Shown piece by piece: positions 41,568 through 51,049 of a stretch of DNA of 64,000 nt. The number at the start of each line of letters is the position of its first letter. Position 1 is the stretch's first letter. A program made the position numbers and the translations under genes. Under the pieces are notes generated by a model. It ran no database searches and was not told the DNA's origin. It saw only the letters and a program-made list of their open reading frames with translations. The DNA is from CAVSNH01 sp963729275 (lineage in GTDB: Bacteria; Actinomycetota; Acidimicrobiia; Acidimicrobiales; RAAP-2): NCBI GenBank assembly GCA_963729275.1, contig CAVSNH010000004.1, positions 186,001-250,000 on the forward strand, written 5' to 3'.

Positions 41568-41801
41568 ATGCTCACCCAGTACACCACCGCCGTGGCCGCC
41601 GAGGACCGGATCGGGCGTCGTCACGGTGAGGCGGCCGGCGCCCGACGGGGACGAGCGGCTCCCTCGCCCTCCAAGCGACATCATCGATGGCCGTTCCGGG
41701 CCGTCGCCGCCGGCATGACGGGACGGATCGTCGGCCCCGCCCGCCTCGCCGGGAAGAGCGTCCAATCGAAGCTCGATCAGGAGGTCCATACCGCCTGTTG
41801 A
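41568..41801 (+). CDS. small basic hypothetical protein (doubtful)
   Basis: This is an open frame of 77 residues starting ATG 41568 (MLTQYTTAVAAEDRIGRR), very rich in Arg, Ala and His and ending DQEVHTAC. It shares direction with the LuxR-type regulator that starts 20 nt after it, so it could be a short leader gene. No ribosome site precedes it and no family is recognised. High GC produces many such frames, so this may be spurious. Confidence 0.3.
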   Translation: MLTQYTTAVAAEDRIGRRHGEAAGARRGRAAPSPSKRHHRWPFRAVAAGMTGRIVGPARLAGKSVQSKLDQEVHTAC

Positions 41802-41808
41802 AGAAGGG

Positions 41809-41814
41809 TACGTT
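41809..41814 (+). promoter_or_regulatory. -10 box of the LuxR-type regulator
   Basis: TACGTT, 7 nt before GTG 41822. It supports GTG 41822 over the longer frame (41687) and the internal ATG 41855. Confidence 0.45.
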
Positions 41815-41821
41815 CCACGCC

Positions 41822-44668
41822 GTGCTCGCCCCCCGACCCGGCTTGTCGTCGGTCATGGTCGGGCGCAGCGCCGAACTGACCTCACTTCGCGCCGGTCTGC
41901 GGGAGACCCGGGTGGGCGCTGGCGTCGTCCTGGTCAGCGGCGAAGCCGGTGTCGGTAAGACCCGCTTGCTGGTAGAGCTGGCCGACTCGCTGGCGGCGGA
42001 CACCACGTTCCTCGGAGCCCAGGCCGAGCCCACAGCCATGGGCCGGCCTTTCCAACTGCTCCAGGACGCGGTGGGGCCCGAGATCGAGTCGTGGCACGCC
42101 GTTCCCCCCGCCCTCGAGCCGATAGAGGATGCCGTCCGCGTCCTCCTCGGCCCTGCCGGTCGGGGCCTTTCTTCGACCCTGCAGTCCGACGACAACGGTG
42201 ACGGCCGCGCCTACGGATCCGACGAGCTGCTGGGTGCCGCCATCCAGTTACTGCGCCACCTCCTGGCCAACAGGCGCGGGGTCGTGGTCTTCGAGGATCT
42301 CCACTGGGCCGACCCCGACAGTCTGGCCGCCTTCATCCGGCTGGCCTCCTCCGATCTTGACGTGCTCATGATCGGCACCTATCGGCCCGAGGCACTCGAC
42401 CGGCGCCATGTGACCGACGTGCTGGCCGCCCTCGAGCGACAGTGCCGGGTCGAACATGTCAGCCTGGCCCGCCTGACCATCGACCAGGTCGCTGAGCTGC
42501 TCGCCGCCGTACGGGGTGAGCCGGTCGGACTCGAGGTGGCGGCGGCCGTCCATCGGCGGACCGCCGGCAACCCCTTCTTCATCGAGGAGCTGCTGCTCGC
42601 CGCGGGGGACGCCCCCGTCGAGGTTGTCTCCCACCTTCCCTTGCCGGTGACCTTGACCGAGGCAGTCGTTCGGCGCCTCGACGGCCTCGACACCAGCCAA
42701 CGACGAGTCATCGACGCTGCGTCGGTACTTCCGCAGCAGATCCCCTTCGACCTGCTGTGCACGTTGACCGGCGTGTCCGAGGCCGACATGGTCGACGTGC
42801 TGCGGGTGCTGGTCGGAAGCGGCCTACTGGTCGAGGACGCCCCCGGCGTCTTTTCCTTCCGTCACGCCCTCACCCGGGAAGCGGTGCGGGGTCGGCTGCT
42901 CGGGCGGGAGCGGCGGCGCCTGCACGAAACCGCGTTCACCGCATTGGCTGCTTCAGGCAGCGAAGACTGGGCCGCGCTGGCTCACCATGCGGCCGGGGCC
43001 GGGCGCCCCGACGACATGGTGGAAGCCGCCCGCCGAGGTGCTCACCACTACCTTCACACCGGGGCTACCCACCAGGCCCTCAGGCTGGCCGAGCTCGGTG
43101 TGGCCGAAGCCGACGCCGACCTGCAACTTCTCGAACTGGCCACACGAGCTGCCTGGGCCGTCGGCCTTCTCGCCACCGCGCTCGAACGGGCGGAGAAGTG
43201 GCGCCGGATGGCCGAGACGACGGACTCACCGGTGGACCTCTCACGTGCACTGCGCGTCCTTGCCCGCCTCCGATGGGAGGCGCACGACCCCGACGCCCAC
43301 GCCGAGGCGGTGCGCACCGCTCGGGAAGTCGCCGAGCTCCTCCCCGTCGGTGAGGAGCGGGCATGGGTCGTCAACCTGGTCGCCGAGGCCTCCTACCTTT
43401 CCGGCCACTGTGCCGAGGCCGTGGGACTGACCGACGAAGCGCTGGCCGTCGCCGGACCCCATCCGAGTGCCGAGTTGCAGGCTGCGGTGCTCGTCAACCG
43501 CGGTTCGTCCATGCTCCAAGTCGGCAACCAGCGCGACATCGGTGCGGTCCTGCTGCGTGACGGCATCGATGCCGCCGCCGGGGTCGGCGATCATTTGTCC
43601 GCTCTCCGAGGTCTCAACAACTTGCTGTCGTTCGCCGTCTCCAGCTGGGAGCCGGACCGATGCCTGGAGCTGGTCGACCGCATGGACGAGCTCATCACCA
43701 TGAGCGGCCGAAGGGACTGGGCAGGTTCGCCGCGCACCTGGCGAGCCTGCATCCTCGCCTGGTCGGTCGGAGACTCGGATGCCGCCCGCTCGGAGCTCGA
43801 CCTGCCCATCAGCGAGCTGCGAGAGACCAAATGGGCGGCGCTGATGGCGGCCGAGCTGGCCATCGAGTCCGGCGACTTCGAAGCCGCCGACCGGCTCCTC
43901 GACGCCACCTCCGAGTGGTCGGAAGGCGCGGCCAAACACGCCGCGCTCCGCCTGTTTCGCACGGTGGTGGGCGATGGAGGCCCGAACATGGCTGCCGGGG
44001 CCGGCGCGGCGGCCTCGCAGCTCTCCGCCGCCACGCGTCCCCAGATCCACGACGCCGCCAATCTGGCGGCCAACGCCATGGCCGAAGCGCTCCGCCGCGG
44101 AATGCCACCCGACGCCGCCCGCACCGCGCTCGACGTGCTGTCCGTCTGGGACTTGGAGGACAACCACCACGTCGACCCCGGCTGGGTTCTGCATCTGCGC
44201 GCCGCCCTGGCCGAGTCGGAGGGCGACACGGCCGCCGCCCTCGACGGCTTTCGGGCCGCGTCGACCTCGGCGAAGTTCCGACGCCCGCCCGCCGCCTTGG
44301 CCAGCGCTCACCTCGGAATCGCTCGCCTGCTCCTCGCCGCCGATCCTCCCGACACTGAGGAGGCACAACGCGAGGCCGAGATGGCGCTTGCTCTACTCGA
44401 GCGCTGGCCCGGTTGGCGGCGAGACGATGCCGTCGCCCTCCTCGGCCGGCTGCGGCCTCGGGGACGGCCGAAACCGAGCGGAGCGCTCACCGACCGCGAA
44501 CGCGAAGTGGCCGATCTCGTCGCCGAGGGTCTGAGCAATGGCGAGATCGCCAAACGGCTCTACCTCTCGCCCAAGACGGTGTCCGTGCACGTGTCCAACA
44601 TCCTGCGCAAGCTCGGCATGTCCTCGCGGGCGGAGGTCGCAGCGTGGGTGGCGCGCAGCGAGCGCTGA
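41822..44668 (+). CDS. large ATP-binding LuxR-family regulator (LAL type)
   Basis: This is a 948-residue STAND-type transcription regulator. After VGRSAELTSLRAGL comes the AAA/NACHT-like ATPase with Walker A VSGEAGVGKTRLLVEL, Walker B VVVFEDLHWADPDSL and the sensor segment TAGNPFFIEELLLA. The middle, about 400-860, is made of helical TPR-like repeats. The C-terminus is a LuxR/GerE helix-turn-helix: LTDREREVADLVAEGLSNG and KTVSVHVSNILRKLGMSSR. Members sense sugars or other inducers, as MalT does; the target genes are not evident because neighbours are unrelated. Confidence 0.92.
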   Translation: MLAPRPGLSSVMVGRSAELTSLRAGLRETRVGAGVVLVSGEAGVGKTRLLVELADSLAADTTFLGAQAEPTAMGRPFQLLQDAVGPEIESWHAVPPALEPIEDAVRVLLGPAGRGLSSTLQSDDNGDGRAYGSDELLGAAIQLLRHLLANRRGVVVFEDLHWADPDSLAAFIRLASSDLDVLMIGTYRPEALDRRHVTDVLAALERQCRVEHVSLARLTIDQVAELLAAVRGEPVGLEVAAAVHRRTAGNPFFIEELLLAAGDAPVEVVSHLPLPVTLTEAVVRRLDGLDTSQRRVIDAASVLPQQIPFDLLCTLTGVSEADMVDVLRVLVGSGLLVEDAPGVFSFRHALTREAVRGRLLGRERRRLHETAFTALAASGSEDWAALAHHAAGAGRPDDMVEAARRGAHHYLHTGATHQALRLAELGVAEADADLQLLELATRAAWAVGLLATALERAEKWRRMAETTDSPVDLSRALRVLARLRWEAHDPDAHAEAVRTAREVAELLPVGEERAWVVNLVAEASYLSGHCAEAVGLTDEALAVAGPHPSAELQAAVLVNRGSSMLQVGNQRDIGAVLLRDGIDAAAGVGDHLSALRGLNNLLSFAVSSWEPDRCLELVDRMDELITMSGRRDWAGSPRTWRACILAWSVGDSDAARSELDLPISELRETKWAALMAAELAIESGDFEAADRLLDATSEWSEGAAKHAALRLFRTVVGDGGPNMAAGAGAAASQLSAATRPQIHDAANLAANAMAEALRRGMPPDAARTALDVLSVWDLEDNHHVDPGWVLHLRAALAESEGDTAAALDGFRAASTSAKFRRPPAALASAHLGIARLLLAADPPDTEEAQREAEMALALLERWPGWRRDDAVALLGRLRPRGRPKPSGALTDREREVADLVAEGLSNGEIAKRLYLSPKTVSVHVSNILRKLGMSSRAEVAAWVARSER

Positions 44669-44687
44669 CATCGGTCGACAGTGGCCC

Positions 44688-44702
44688 CCGGCCCATGGCC
44701 GG
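44688..44702. terminator. bidirectional hairpin between regulator and kgd
   Basis: CCGGCC and GGCCGG flank a CAT loop in the 54-nt gap between two convergent genes. Confidence 0.45.
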
Positions 44703-44722
44703 CGGCGAAGAGGCGAGCGGTC

Positions 44723-47700
44723 TCAGCCGATGGCCCGGCTGAGTAGGTCTTCCTGCTCGAGGCGATGGAGGGCCAGGCTGCCCGATGCCGGGCTGGCCGA
44801 CTCGGCGCGGCTGACGTGGCGCAGACGGAACGAGTCACGCACCAGCCGGTGGAGCCGACTGTGGACGAAGTTCCAGGCGCCCATGTTCTCCGGCTCCTCC
44901 TGCAACCACACCACCTCTTCGGCACTGGCGTAGCGCTCGAGGAGGCGCTCGATCGTGGCGTGGGGCCACGGATACAGCTGCTCGAGGCGGACGACCACGA
45001 TGCCGGCTCCGGCCTCGCCCAGCCCGTCGCGTCGCGCCAGGGCGTCGTAGGCCACCTTCCCCGAACACAGCACGACCCGGCGGACGGCTTCAGGGTCGAA
45101 GCCGTCGAGGGCGGCGGTCGGATCGTCGAGGACCTCGGTGAACGAGCCGTGGACGAAGTCGGCGATGGGAGAGCGGGCAGTGCGAGCCCGCAGGAGGGAC
45201 TTCGGGGTGAAGACGATCAGCGGACGGGGAACGCCCAGGCGGACCTGGGCCCGCAGCAGGTGGAAGTACTGGGCCGCCGTCGTCGGCTGGGTCACCCGGA
45301 TGTTGCCGCGGGCGGAAAGAGAGAGGAAGCGCTCGATACGAGCCGACGAGTGCTCGGGTCCCTGGCCCTCGTAACCATGGGGCAGCAACATGACGAGACC
45401 GGAGTGCTGGCCCCATTTGTCCTCGGCGGCGACGATGAAGTTGTCGACGATGATCTCGGCGCCGTTCCAGAAGTCGCCGAACTGCGCCTCCCAAGCCACC
45501 AGGTCCTTGAGGGCGTCGACCGAGTAGCCGTACTCGAAGCCCACGCAGGCATACTCCGACAGGAGCGAGTCGCGGAGGGTGAACGTCCCTCGCCCGAGAC
45601 CGGCCAGTGGCACGTATTCGGTGCCGGTGACATGGTCGACGAGCACCCCGTGACGCTGTGAGAAGGTCCCCCGCCGGGTGTCCTGGCCGGTTACCCGGAC
45701 GTTGGTCCCTTCCTCGACCAACGTGCCGAAGGCCAGGGCCTCGCCCAGAGCCCAGTCGATCTGGCCATCGGCCACCATCTTGTCCCGCTGCTCGAACTGA
45801 CTGGCCAGCTTGGGATGGAGCACGAAACCTTCAGGCACTGAGCGCACCACCGTGGCCAGCCGGAGGAGGGTGGCGGCGTCGACACCGGTCTCGATGGTGG
45901 GGATCTGGAGATCGGGGACGACGAAGGCCGGAAGCCGCGGCTCAGGTTCGCTGGCGGCTTCGGCCCGGGTCTCGTCCAAAGCCGCCTGCAGGCGAGCCGA
46001 GAAGTCATCGAGGTGCGCCTCGGCGTCCTCGATGGAGATGTCCCCCCGCCGGACGAGTGACTCGGTGTAGAGCTTGCGCACCGGTCGCTTGGCCTCGATG
46101 AGGGCGTACATGAGCGGCTGGCTGTAGCTCGGGTCGTCGCCCTCGTTGTGGCCGTGGCGCCGGTAGCAGACCATGTCGATGACCACGTCCTTGTGGAACG
46201 CCTGCCGGAAGCCGAAGGCGAGCCGGGCAGCCCGGGCACAGGCCTCGGGGTCGTCCCCGTTCACGTGGAAGATGGGCGCCTGCACCATCTTGGCCACGTC
46301 GGTCGGGTACAGGGACGACCGGGCCGCCTGGGGCGCGGTGGTGAAGCCCAGCTGATTATTGATGACCACGTGGATGGTCCCGCCCGTGCGATAGCCGGCC
46401 AGCTGCGACAGGTTGAGCGTCTCGGCTACGACCCCCTGGCCGGCAAAGGCGGCGTCCCCGTGGACGAGGAGGGGCAGCACCGGGAATGGGCCAGGCGGCG
46501 GCACCGGGACAGCGGAGGACGACACGTCGCCGGCGTTCGCCCGACGCCAGGCGTCCTGCTTGGCCCGGGCCATGCCCACGACCACCGGGTCGACAGCCTC
46601 GAGGTGGGACGGGTTGGAGGCCATGGACACCGGGATCGACGCCCCGGATCGGCCGGTGAAGACTCCCTCCGCTCCCTTGTGGTACTTCACGTCGCCCGAA
46701 CCCTGCACCGAGTCCGGGTCGAGGTTGCCCTCGAATTCCTCGAAGATCTCGCCGTAGGACTTGCCCACGATGTTGGCCAGCACGTTGAGCCGCCCGCGAT
46801 GGGCCATGCCCATCACCGACTCGACCAGGCCGGTGCGGGCCGCCTCGTCGAGGATGGTGTCGAGGATCACGATGGCCGACTCCGCGCCTTCGAGGCCGAA
46901 CCGCTTCTGGCCCACATACCGCGAGTGGAGGAACCGCTCGAAGACCTCGGCGGCGTTGAGACGGTCGAGGATGTGACGCTGCTCATCGGTTGACAGATTG
47001 GTGGGGACGCCCTCGAGCTGCAGCTGGATCCACCGCTTCTGCTCGGGGTCCTGGATGTGCATGTACTCGACGCCCAACGTCCGGCAATATGCGTCGCGCA
47101 GGATGTGAAGGATCTCATCCAGGGTGGCGACGTCTTTGCCGGCCAGCCCGTCGGCCACGAATTGGCGCGGCAGATCCCAGATGGTCAGCCCGTAGTGCAG
47201 CGGGTCGAGCTCGGGGTGGAGGGCGGGCGGTACGGCGTCCAACGGGTCGAGGTGCGCGATGAGGTGGCCGCGGACCCGGTACATGTTGATGAGGGTCTGG
47301 ACGTGCACCTGCTTGGTGAGGCGAAGGTGCCCGCCGGCCGCCTCGTCCAAGGCGTTGGCGTCCTTCTCCCAGCGCACCGGCGAGTAGGGGATGTCGAGCG
47401 ACGCAAAGACCTCGCCGTAGAAGTCGTGGCCGCCCATGAGGCACTCGGCCACGTACCCGAGGAACACACCTGACTCGGCGCCCTGGATGATGCGGTGGTC
47501 GTAGGTCGACGTGAGCGTCACTGTCTTGCCGATGCCCAGGTCGGCCAGGGTGTGGGGGTCGGATGCCTCGAACCCAGGCGGGAACCCGAGCGCACCGACG
47601 CCCACGATCAAACCCTGTCCGGACATGAGCCGCGGGACGGACTGCACAGTGCCGAGGGTGCCCGGGTTGGTGAGGGTCACGGTCGTGCCCGCCAAGTCGT

Positions 47701-48814
47701 CGGCGGCGATGCGGTTGCTGTGCACCTTGCGCACCAAGTCCTCGTAGGCGCCCACGAAGCTGCGGAAGTCGAGCGTGTCAGCGTCGCTGATGCACGGCAC
47801 GAGGAGGGAGCGGGAGCCGTCCGCCCGCTCGACGTCGACGGCCAGCCCGAGGCCGACGTGGTGATGACGGACGACAGCGGGCGTCCCCTTGCCGTCCATG
47901 TCGGCCACGAACGAAGCGTTCATGGCCGGGACGGCACCGAGCGCCTTGACCACGGCGAAGCCGATCAAGTGAGTGAAGCTGACCTTGGCCCCGGTCGTGC
48001 GGAACAACTGGTTGTTGACGATGGTCCGATTGACCTCGAGCAGCTTGGCCGGCACCACCCGGACGCTCGTGGCCGTCGGGACGCCGAGCGACGCCTCCAT
48101 GTTGGACACGATCCGCGCCGCCGCCCCGCGGAGAGGTGCGGCGACGTCGGCGTCTTCGGCCAGGTTCGGCTCGGTCAGCTGGGTCGGCTGGGTTGGCTGG
48201 GTCGACTCGGATGGCCGGGCCGACTGGGTTGGCTGAGCCGGGGCTGCCACTGCTGCCGGTGCCGGCGGCCTGGTCGGTGGCGCCGGATTCAGCGGTGCCG
48301 AGAGGCCGGCCGTGGTTGGGGCATGGCCATCGACGGGAGTTGGCACGGTCGGATCGGTCGGCTGCGATCTGGCGGGCGGGATCGAGGGAACAGGGCTCGG
48401 GCCCGCCGAACCGTCCGTGTCACCTCCGGCCGGCAAGAGGTCGGCACCCGATCGGGCGCCGACGGCTGCAGTGGTCGTGGCTCGGGCCGTCACCGTCGCC
48501 GGCGCCGTGGCTGTGGCCGGCGGACGAGACGGTGAGGGAGACGGTCGGGTGATCGTCGACCGGCCGGCGCTGAGATCGGCCCCGTCCCCCGCTGCCGCTG
48601 CGGCGGTCGGCGACGTCTGACCGGTCGTCGGGACCGCCGGTCGGTAGTCGGTGAAGAACTCGCGCCACGACTCCGAGACGGAAGCGGGGTCAGCGCGAAA
48701 GCGCTCGAACATGTCCTCGACCAACCAGGCGTTGGGCCCGAACGACCCGGTGTCCGAAGGGATCACGTGGCCGTCGGGTCCGATCGATCGTCCCTGACCC
48801 TCACCAGCGTCCAT
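44723..48814 (-). CDS. kgd: multifunctional 2-oxoglutarate decarboxylase/dehydrogenase E1-E2
   Basis: This 1363-residue actinobacterial Kgd/OdhA protein joins a succinyltransferase-like domain to a thiamine-diphosphate E1 in the TCA cycle. Residues 24-58 carry the anchoring motif FGPNAWLVEDMFERF and SVSESWREFF. Residues 60-218 are a long Pro/Thr/Ala linker. About 225-450 is the E2-type catalytic domain ending in TYDHRIIQGAESG; the rest is E1 with RGRLNVLANIVGKSYGEIF, HGDAAFAGQGVVAETLNLS and the C-terminal QEEPENMGAW. It is longer than mycobacterial Kgd (about 1230) mainly by the linker. ATG 48814 has TAGGCT 8 nt upstream; the longer frame antisense to queD is rejected. Confidence 0.95.
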   Translation of the reverse strand: MDAGEGQGRSIGPDGHVIPSDTGSFGPNAWLVEDMFERFRADPASVSESWREFFTDYRPAVPTTGQTSPTAAAAAGDGADLSAGRSTITRPSPSPSRPPATATAPATVTARATTTAAVGARSGADLLPAGGDTDGSAGPSPVPSIPPARSQPTDPTVPTPVDGHAPTTAGLSAPLNPAPPTRPPAPAAVAAPAQPTQSARPSESTQPTQPTQLTEPNLAEDADVAAPLRGAAARIVSNMEASLGVPTATSVRVVPAKLLEVNRTIVNNQLFRTTGAKVSFTHLIGFAVVKALGAVPAMNASFVADMDGKGTPAVVRHHHVGLGLAVDVERADGSRSLLVPCISDADTLDFRSFVGAYEDLVRKVHSNRIAADDLAGTTVTLTNPGTLGTVQSVPRLMSGQGLIVGVGALGFPPGFEASDPHTLADLGIGKTVTLTSTYDHRIIQGAESGVFLGYVAECLMGGHDFYGEVFASLDIPYSPVRWEKDANALDEAAGGHLRLTKQVHVQTLINMYRVRGHLIAHLDPLDAVPPALHPELDPLHYGLTIWDLPRQFVADGLAGKDVATLDEILHILRDAYCRTLGVEYMHIQDPEQKRWIQLQLEGVPTNLSTDEQRHILDRLNAAEVFERFLHSRYVGQKRFGLEGAESAIVILDTILDEAARTGLVESVMGMAHRGRLNVLANIVGKSYGEIFEEFEGNLDPDSVQGSGDVKYHKGAEGVFTGRSGASIPVSMASNPSHLEAVDPVVVGMARAKQDAWRRANAGDVSSSAVPVPPPGPFPVLPLLVHGDAAFAGQGVVAETLNLSQLAGYRTGGTIHVVINNQLGFTTAPQAARSSLYPTDVAKMVQAPIFHVNGDDPEACARAARLAFGFRQAFHKDVVIDMVCYRRHGHNEGDDPSYSQPLMYALIEAKRPVRKLYTESLVRRGDISIEDAEAHLDDFSARLQAALDETRAEAASEPEPRLPAFVVPDLQIPTIETGVDAATLLRLATVVRSVPEGFVLHPKLASQFEQRDKMVADGQIDWALGEALAFGTLVEEGTNVRVTGQDTRRGTFSQRHGVLVDHVTGTEYVPLAGLGRGTFTLRDSLLSEYACVGFEYGYSVDALKDLVAWEAQFGDFWNGAEIIVDNFIVAAEDKWGQHSGLVMLLPHGYEGQGPEHSSARIERFLSLSARGNIRVTQPTTAAQYFHLLRAQVRLGVPRPLIVFTPKSLLRARTARSPIADFVHGSFTEVLDDPTAALDGFDPEAVRRVVLCSGKVAYDALARRDGLGEAGAGIVVVRLEQLYPWPHATIERLLERYASAEEVVWLQEEPENMGAWNFVHSRLHRLVRDSFRLRHVSRAESASPASGSLALHRLEQEDLLSRAIG

Positions 48815-48822
48815 TGACCGCC

Positions 48823-48828
48823 AGCCTA
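48823..48828 (-). promoter_or_regulatory. -10 box of kgd
   Basis: TAGGCT on the reverse strand, 8 nt before ATG 48814; leader of one or two bases at most. Confidence 0.4.
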
Positions 48829-48879
48829 CCGGCACCCCTCGCGATCGACGGCCCGCGACGACGGCCCGAGGACGTGGAT

Positions 48880-48885
48880 TAGCGT
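48880..48885 (+). promoter_or_regulatory. -10 box of the queD'-queC-queE operon
   Basis: TAGCGT followed by 6 nt and GTG 48892. The promoter of the remnant queD would still drive queC and queE. Confidence 0.5.
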
Positions 48886-48891
48886 CACCGT

Positions 48892-49041
48892 GTGGCTCGG
48901 CCCACCACCCGCGTGACGCGCAGCTACACGTTCGAGGCGGCCCACCGGCTCGACGCCAGCCCGTCGCTCGAGGCATTGCGCTTGTGGGAGACCACCGACG
49001 CCTCGGTCGAGCCGGCCGCACCACGGCTCGGCGGCCCATGA
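48892..49041 (+). pseudogene. queD: queD remnant with internal in-frame deletion
   Basis: The 49-codon frame starts with the QueD (6-carboxy-tetrahydropterin synthase) N-terminus, TRSYTFEAAHRLD, including the first zinc His, then jumps directly to what looks like the QueD C-terminal strand (LEALRLWETTDAS). The middle ~80-90 residues with the catalytic Cys, the HGH zinc ligands and the substrate Glu are missing, so the product cannot be an active enzyme. Its TGA overlaps the queC ATG as ATGA, so it still serves as a translated leader for queC. Found by reading the frame; a chance match is possible given the short length. Confidence 0.6.
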
Positions 49042-49724
49042 ACCAACAGTTGGTGATCCTGTCGGGCGGTCTCGACTCGACGGTGTGCATGGCCCTCGCC
49101 GCCCAACGTGCCGACCGGCCTCCCCTGGCCCTCACCTTCGACTACGGGCAACGCCACCGCACCGAGATCGACCGCGCCGCCGGAGTCGCCGGCCACTACC
49201 GCTCCGAGCACCTCGTCGTCCATCTCGACACCTCGGCCTGGGGTGGCTCCGCCCTCACTGACCCCAGCCGCGAGGTGCCCAGTGCGGCCAGCGGAGACGG
49301 TGACGAAGGCGACCCCTCTTCGTCCATACCGTCGACCTACGTCCCTGCCCGCAACAGCATCTTCCTGTCGGTGGCGCTCGGGGTGGCGGAGGCCCGCGAC
49401 CTCGATTCCGTCTGGATCGGTGTCAACGCCATCGACTACTCCGGCTACCCCGATTGCCGGCCCGAGTTCATCGAGGCCTTCCGGCAGGTGGCGGCAACCG
49501 GCCAGAAACGCGGGGTCGAGGGTCGACCCATCGAGATCATGACACCGCTCATCGAGTCGACCAAGGCCGGCATCGTGCGCACCGGGCTCGACCTCGGAGC
49601 CCCGCTCGACCTCACCTGGTCCTGTTACCGGGGTGGCGAGCAGCCCTGTCAGGAGTGTGACGCGTGCGTCCTGCGGGCCCGGGGCTTCGCCGAGGTCGGA
49701 GTACCCGACCCCGCCCTCCAGTGA
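49038..49724 (+). CDS. queC: 7-cyano-7-deazaguanine synthase
   Basis: ATP-dependent conversion of 7-carboxy-7-deazaguanine to preQ0. In 228 residues: PP-loop LSGGLDSTVCMALAA, TFDYGQRHRTEID, YVPARNSIFLSVALG, GVNAIDYSGYPDCRPEF and the zinc-binding end WSCYRGGEQPCQECDACVLRARGF. ATG overlaps the queD remnant. PreQ0 can go to queuosine in tRNA, to DNA deazapurine modification, or to secondary metabolites; no gene for any of these is nearby. Confidence 0.95.
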   Translation: MNQQLVILSGGLDSTVCMALAAQRADRPPLALTFDYGQRHRTEIDRAAGVAGHYRSEHLVVHLDTSAWGGSALTDPSREVPSAASGDGDEGDPSSSIPSTYVPARNSIFLSVALGVAEARDLDSVWIGVNAIDYSGYPDCRPEFIEAFRQVAATGQKRGVEGRPIEIMTPLIESTKAGIVRTGLDLGAPLDLTWSCYRGGEQPCQECDACVLRARGFAEVGVPDPALQ

Positions 49725-49749
49725 CGAGGCCGTCTGCGCTGCGACGCCG

Positions 49750-50574
49750 ATGCCGCCGGTGACCGACGCCGAGGACGTCTACGTGAGCGAGGTCTTCTCG
49801 GCCATCCAGGGAGAAGGAGCACTGGTCGGCACCCGGCAGGTCTTCGTGCGGCTGACCGGCTGCAACATCCGCTGCGCCTACTGCGACCAACCTGAGGCGC
49901 TGGAGCGCGTGGGCGGCCCTTGCCGTATCGAGAGGACGGCCGGAGCGCGGGACTGGCTGGTCCTCACCAGTCCACTTCCGGCGGGGGACGTGGTGGACAT
50001 GGCTGACGCGCTCGGCCGGCAGCTCCCCCATCACTCGGTGAGCCTGACCGGTGGTGAGCCGCTCTTCCAGTCGCGTCGGGCCGCCCGGTTGTCCGCCGGT
50101 CTGGCCACCCGCGGCTGGCCGGTCATGCTCGAGACCAACGGCACTCTGCCCGCCGCCCTCGCAAGCATGGCCAAGGACCTCGCCTACGTGAGCATGGACG
50201 TCAAGCTGCCGAGCGTGGACGGCGAGCGCGTGGACCCCGAGCGCCAACGACAGTTCCTCGACGCGGCCCTGTCGGCCGGCCTCACCACCTGGGTCAAGAT
50301 CGTGGTCGGGTCGACGACCGACGGCAGCGAGCTCGACCGGGCGGTCGAAATGGTGGCCGACGCGGCACGGGGAGCGACCCCGACCGACACGGCATCGGCT
50401 TCGCCGACACCCGCGGACGGCCCAGAGATCTTCCTCCAGCCGGTCACGCCCTTCGCCGCTGTCACCGAGGCGCCGAGCCCGGAGTTCATCCTCGAGCTGC
50501 AGGCCCGGGCGCTGGCCCGTTACCCACGTGTCCGGGTGGTGCCCCAGACCCACAAGGCCATCGGCCAGCTGTAG
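49750..50574 (+). CDS. queE: 7-carboxy-7-deazaguanine synthase (radical SAM)
   Basis: Radical SAM enzyme contracting carboxy-tetrahydropterin to 7-carboxy-7-deazaguanine. In 274 residues: SEVFSAIQGEGALVGTRQVFVRLTGCNIRC-type start, with the iron-sulfur cluster Cys in CNIRCAYC (CxxxCxxC), the SLTGGEPL glycine-rich motif and METNGT-like LETNGTLP. Start ATG 49750 (MPPVTDAEDVYVSEVF) is 25 nt after queC; no clear ribosome site, so it probably depends on coupling. A Thr/Pro/Ala-rich insert near residues 210-225 is unusual. Confidence 0.93.
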   Translation: MPPVTDAEDVYVSEVFSAIQGEGALVGTRQVFVRLTGCNIRCAYCDQPEALERVGGPCRIERTAGARDWLVLTSPLPAGDVVDMADALGRQLPHHSVSLTGGEPLFQSRRAARLSAGLATRGWPVMLETNGTLPAALASMAKDLAYVSMDVKLPSVDGERVDPERQRQFLDAALSAGLTTWVKIVVGSTTDGSELDRAVEMVADAARGATPTDTASASPTPADGPEIFLQPVTPFAAVTEAPSPEFILELQARALARYPRVRVVPQTHKAIGQL

Positions 50575-50612
50575 GGGGCGACGGAGACCTCGCCGTCAGC
50601 GCGACGTCAGGG

Positions 50613-50918
50613 CTATACGAGCTTTGGGGCGGGCGCTTGGCCGTTGACGACCTTCTTGAACGACGCACCGGCCGCCACCTTGGGGCTCTTGGAGGCCTTG
50701 ATCTGGATGGCCTCACCGGTCTGTGGATTGCGGCCAGAGCGCGCTTTCCGATTCGCTCGGTCGAAGGTCAGGAACCCGGTCATCACGACTTTCTCGCCTT
50801 TGGCCACATTGGCGACGACCACGTCTTCGAAGCCACCGAGGACATGGGCGACGTCCTTTGCCGTACTGCCGGTGTGGGCGGCCACCGCGGTGATGAGGTC
50901 GGACTTGGTCAGGGGCAC
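50613..50918 (-). CDS. hup: HU family DNA-binding protein (short form)
   Basis: This is a 101-residue nucleoid protein: LTKSDLITAVAAHTG start, GEKVVMTGFLTFDRANRKARSGRNPQTGE beta-arm with the DNA-intercalating Pro, and the normal C-terminal helix. GTG 50918 has a perfect AGGAGG (50924-50929) 5 nt upstream, deciding the start against the longer frame. It has no Lys-rich tail, unlike the second HU at 62925-63608. It is convergent with queE. Confidence 0.93.
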   Translation of the reverse strand: MPLTKSDLITAVAAHTGSTAKDVAHVLGGFEDVVVANVAKGEKVVMTGFLTFDRANRKARSGRNPQTGEAIQIKASKSPKVAAGASFKKVVNGQAPAPKLV

Positions 50919-51049
50919 GGATCCTCCTAGTTGGGTGCTGGCTCGTGCGAGGGAGCCCCCACAATGCACGACACTGGCCGCTCGCGGGTGCATGCCCGCT
51001 GTACTCGTCAAATGGCGGTCTCCGGGACGGCGCTGACAGGCTTAGCGCC

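Noticed and set aside
48815..49135. 107-residue N-terminal extension of Kgd
   Set aside because: It is antisense to the queD remnant and queC start; the family N-terminus begins at ATG 48814.
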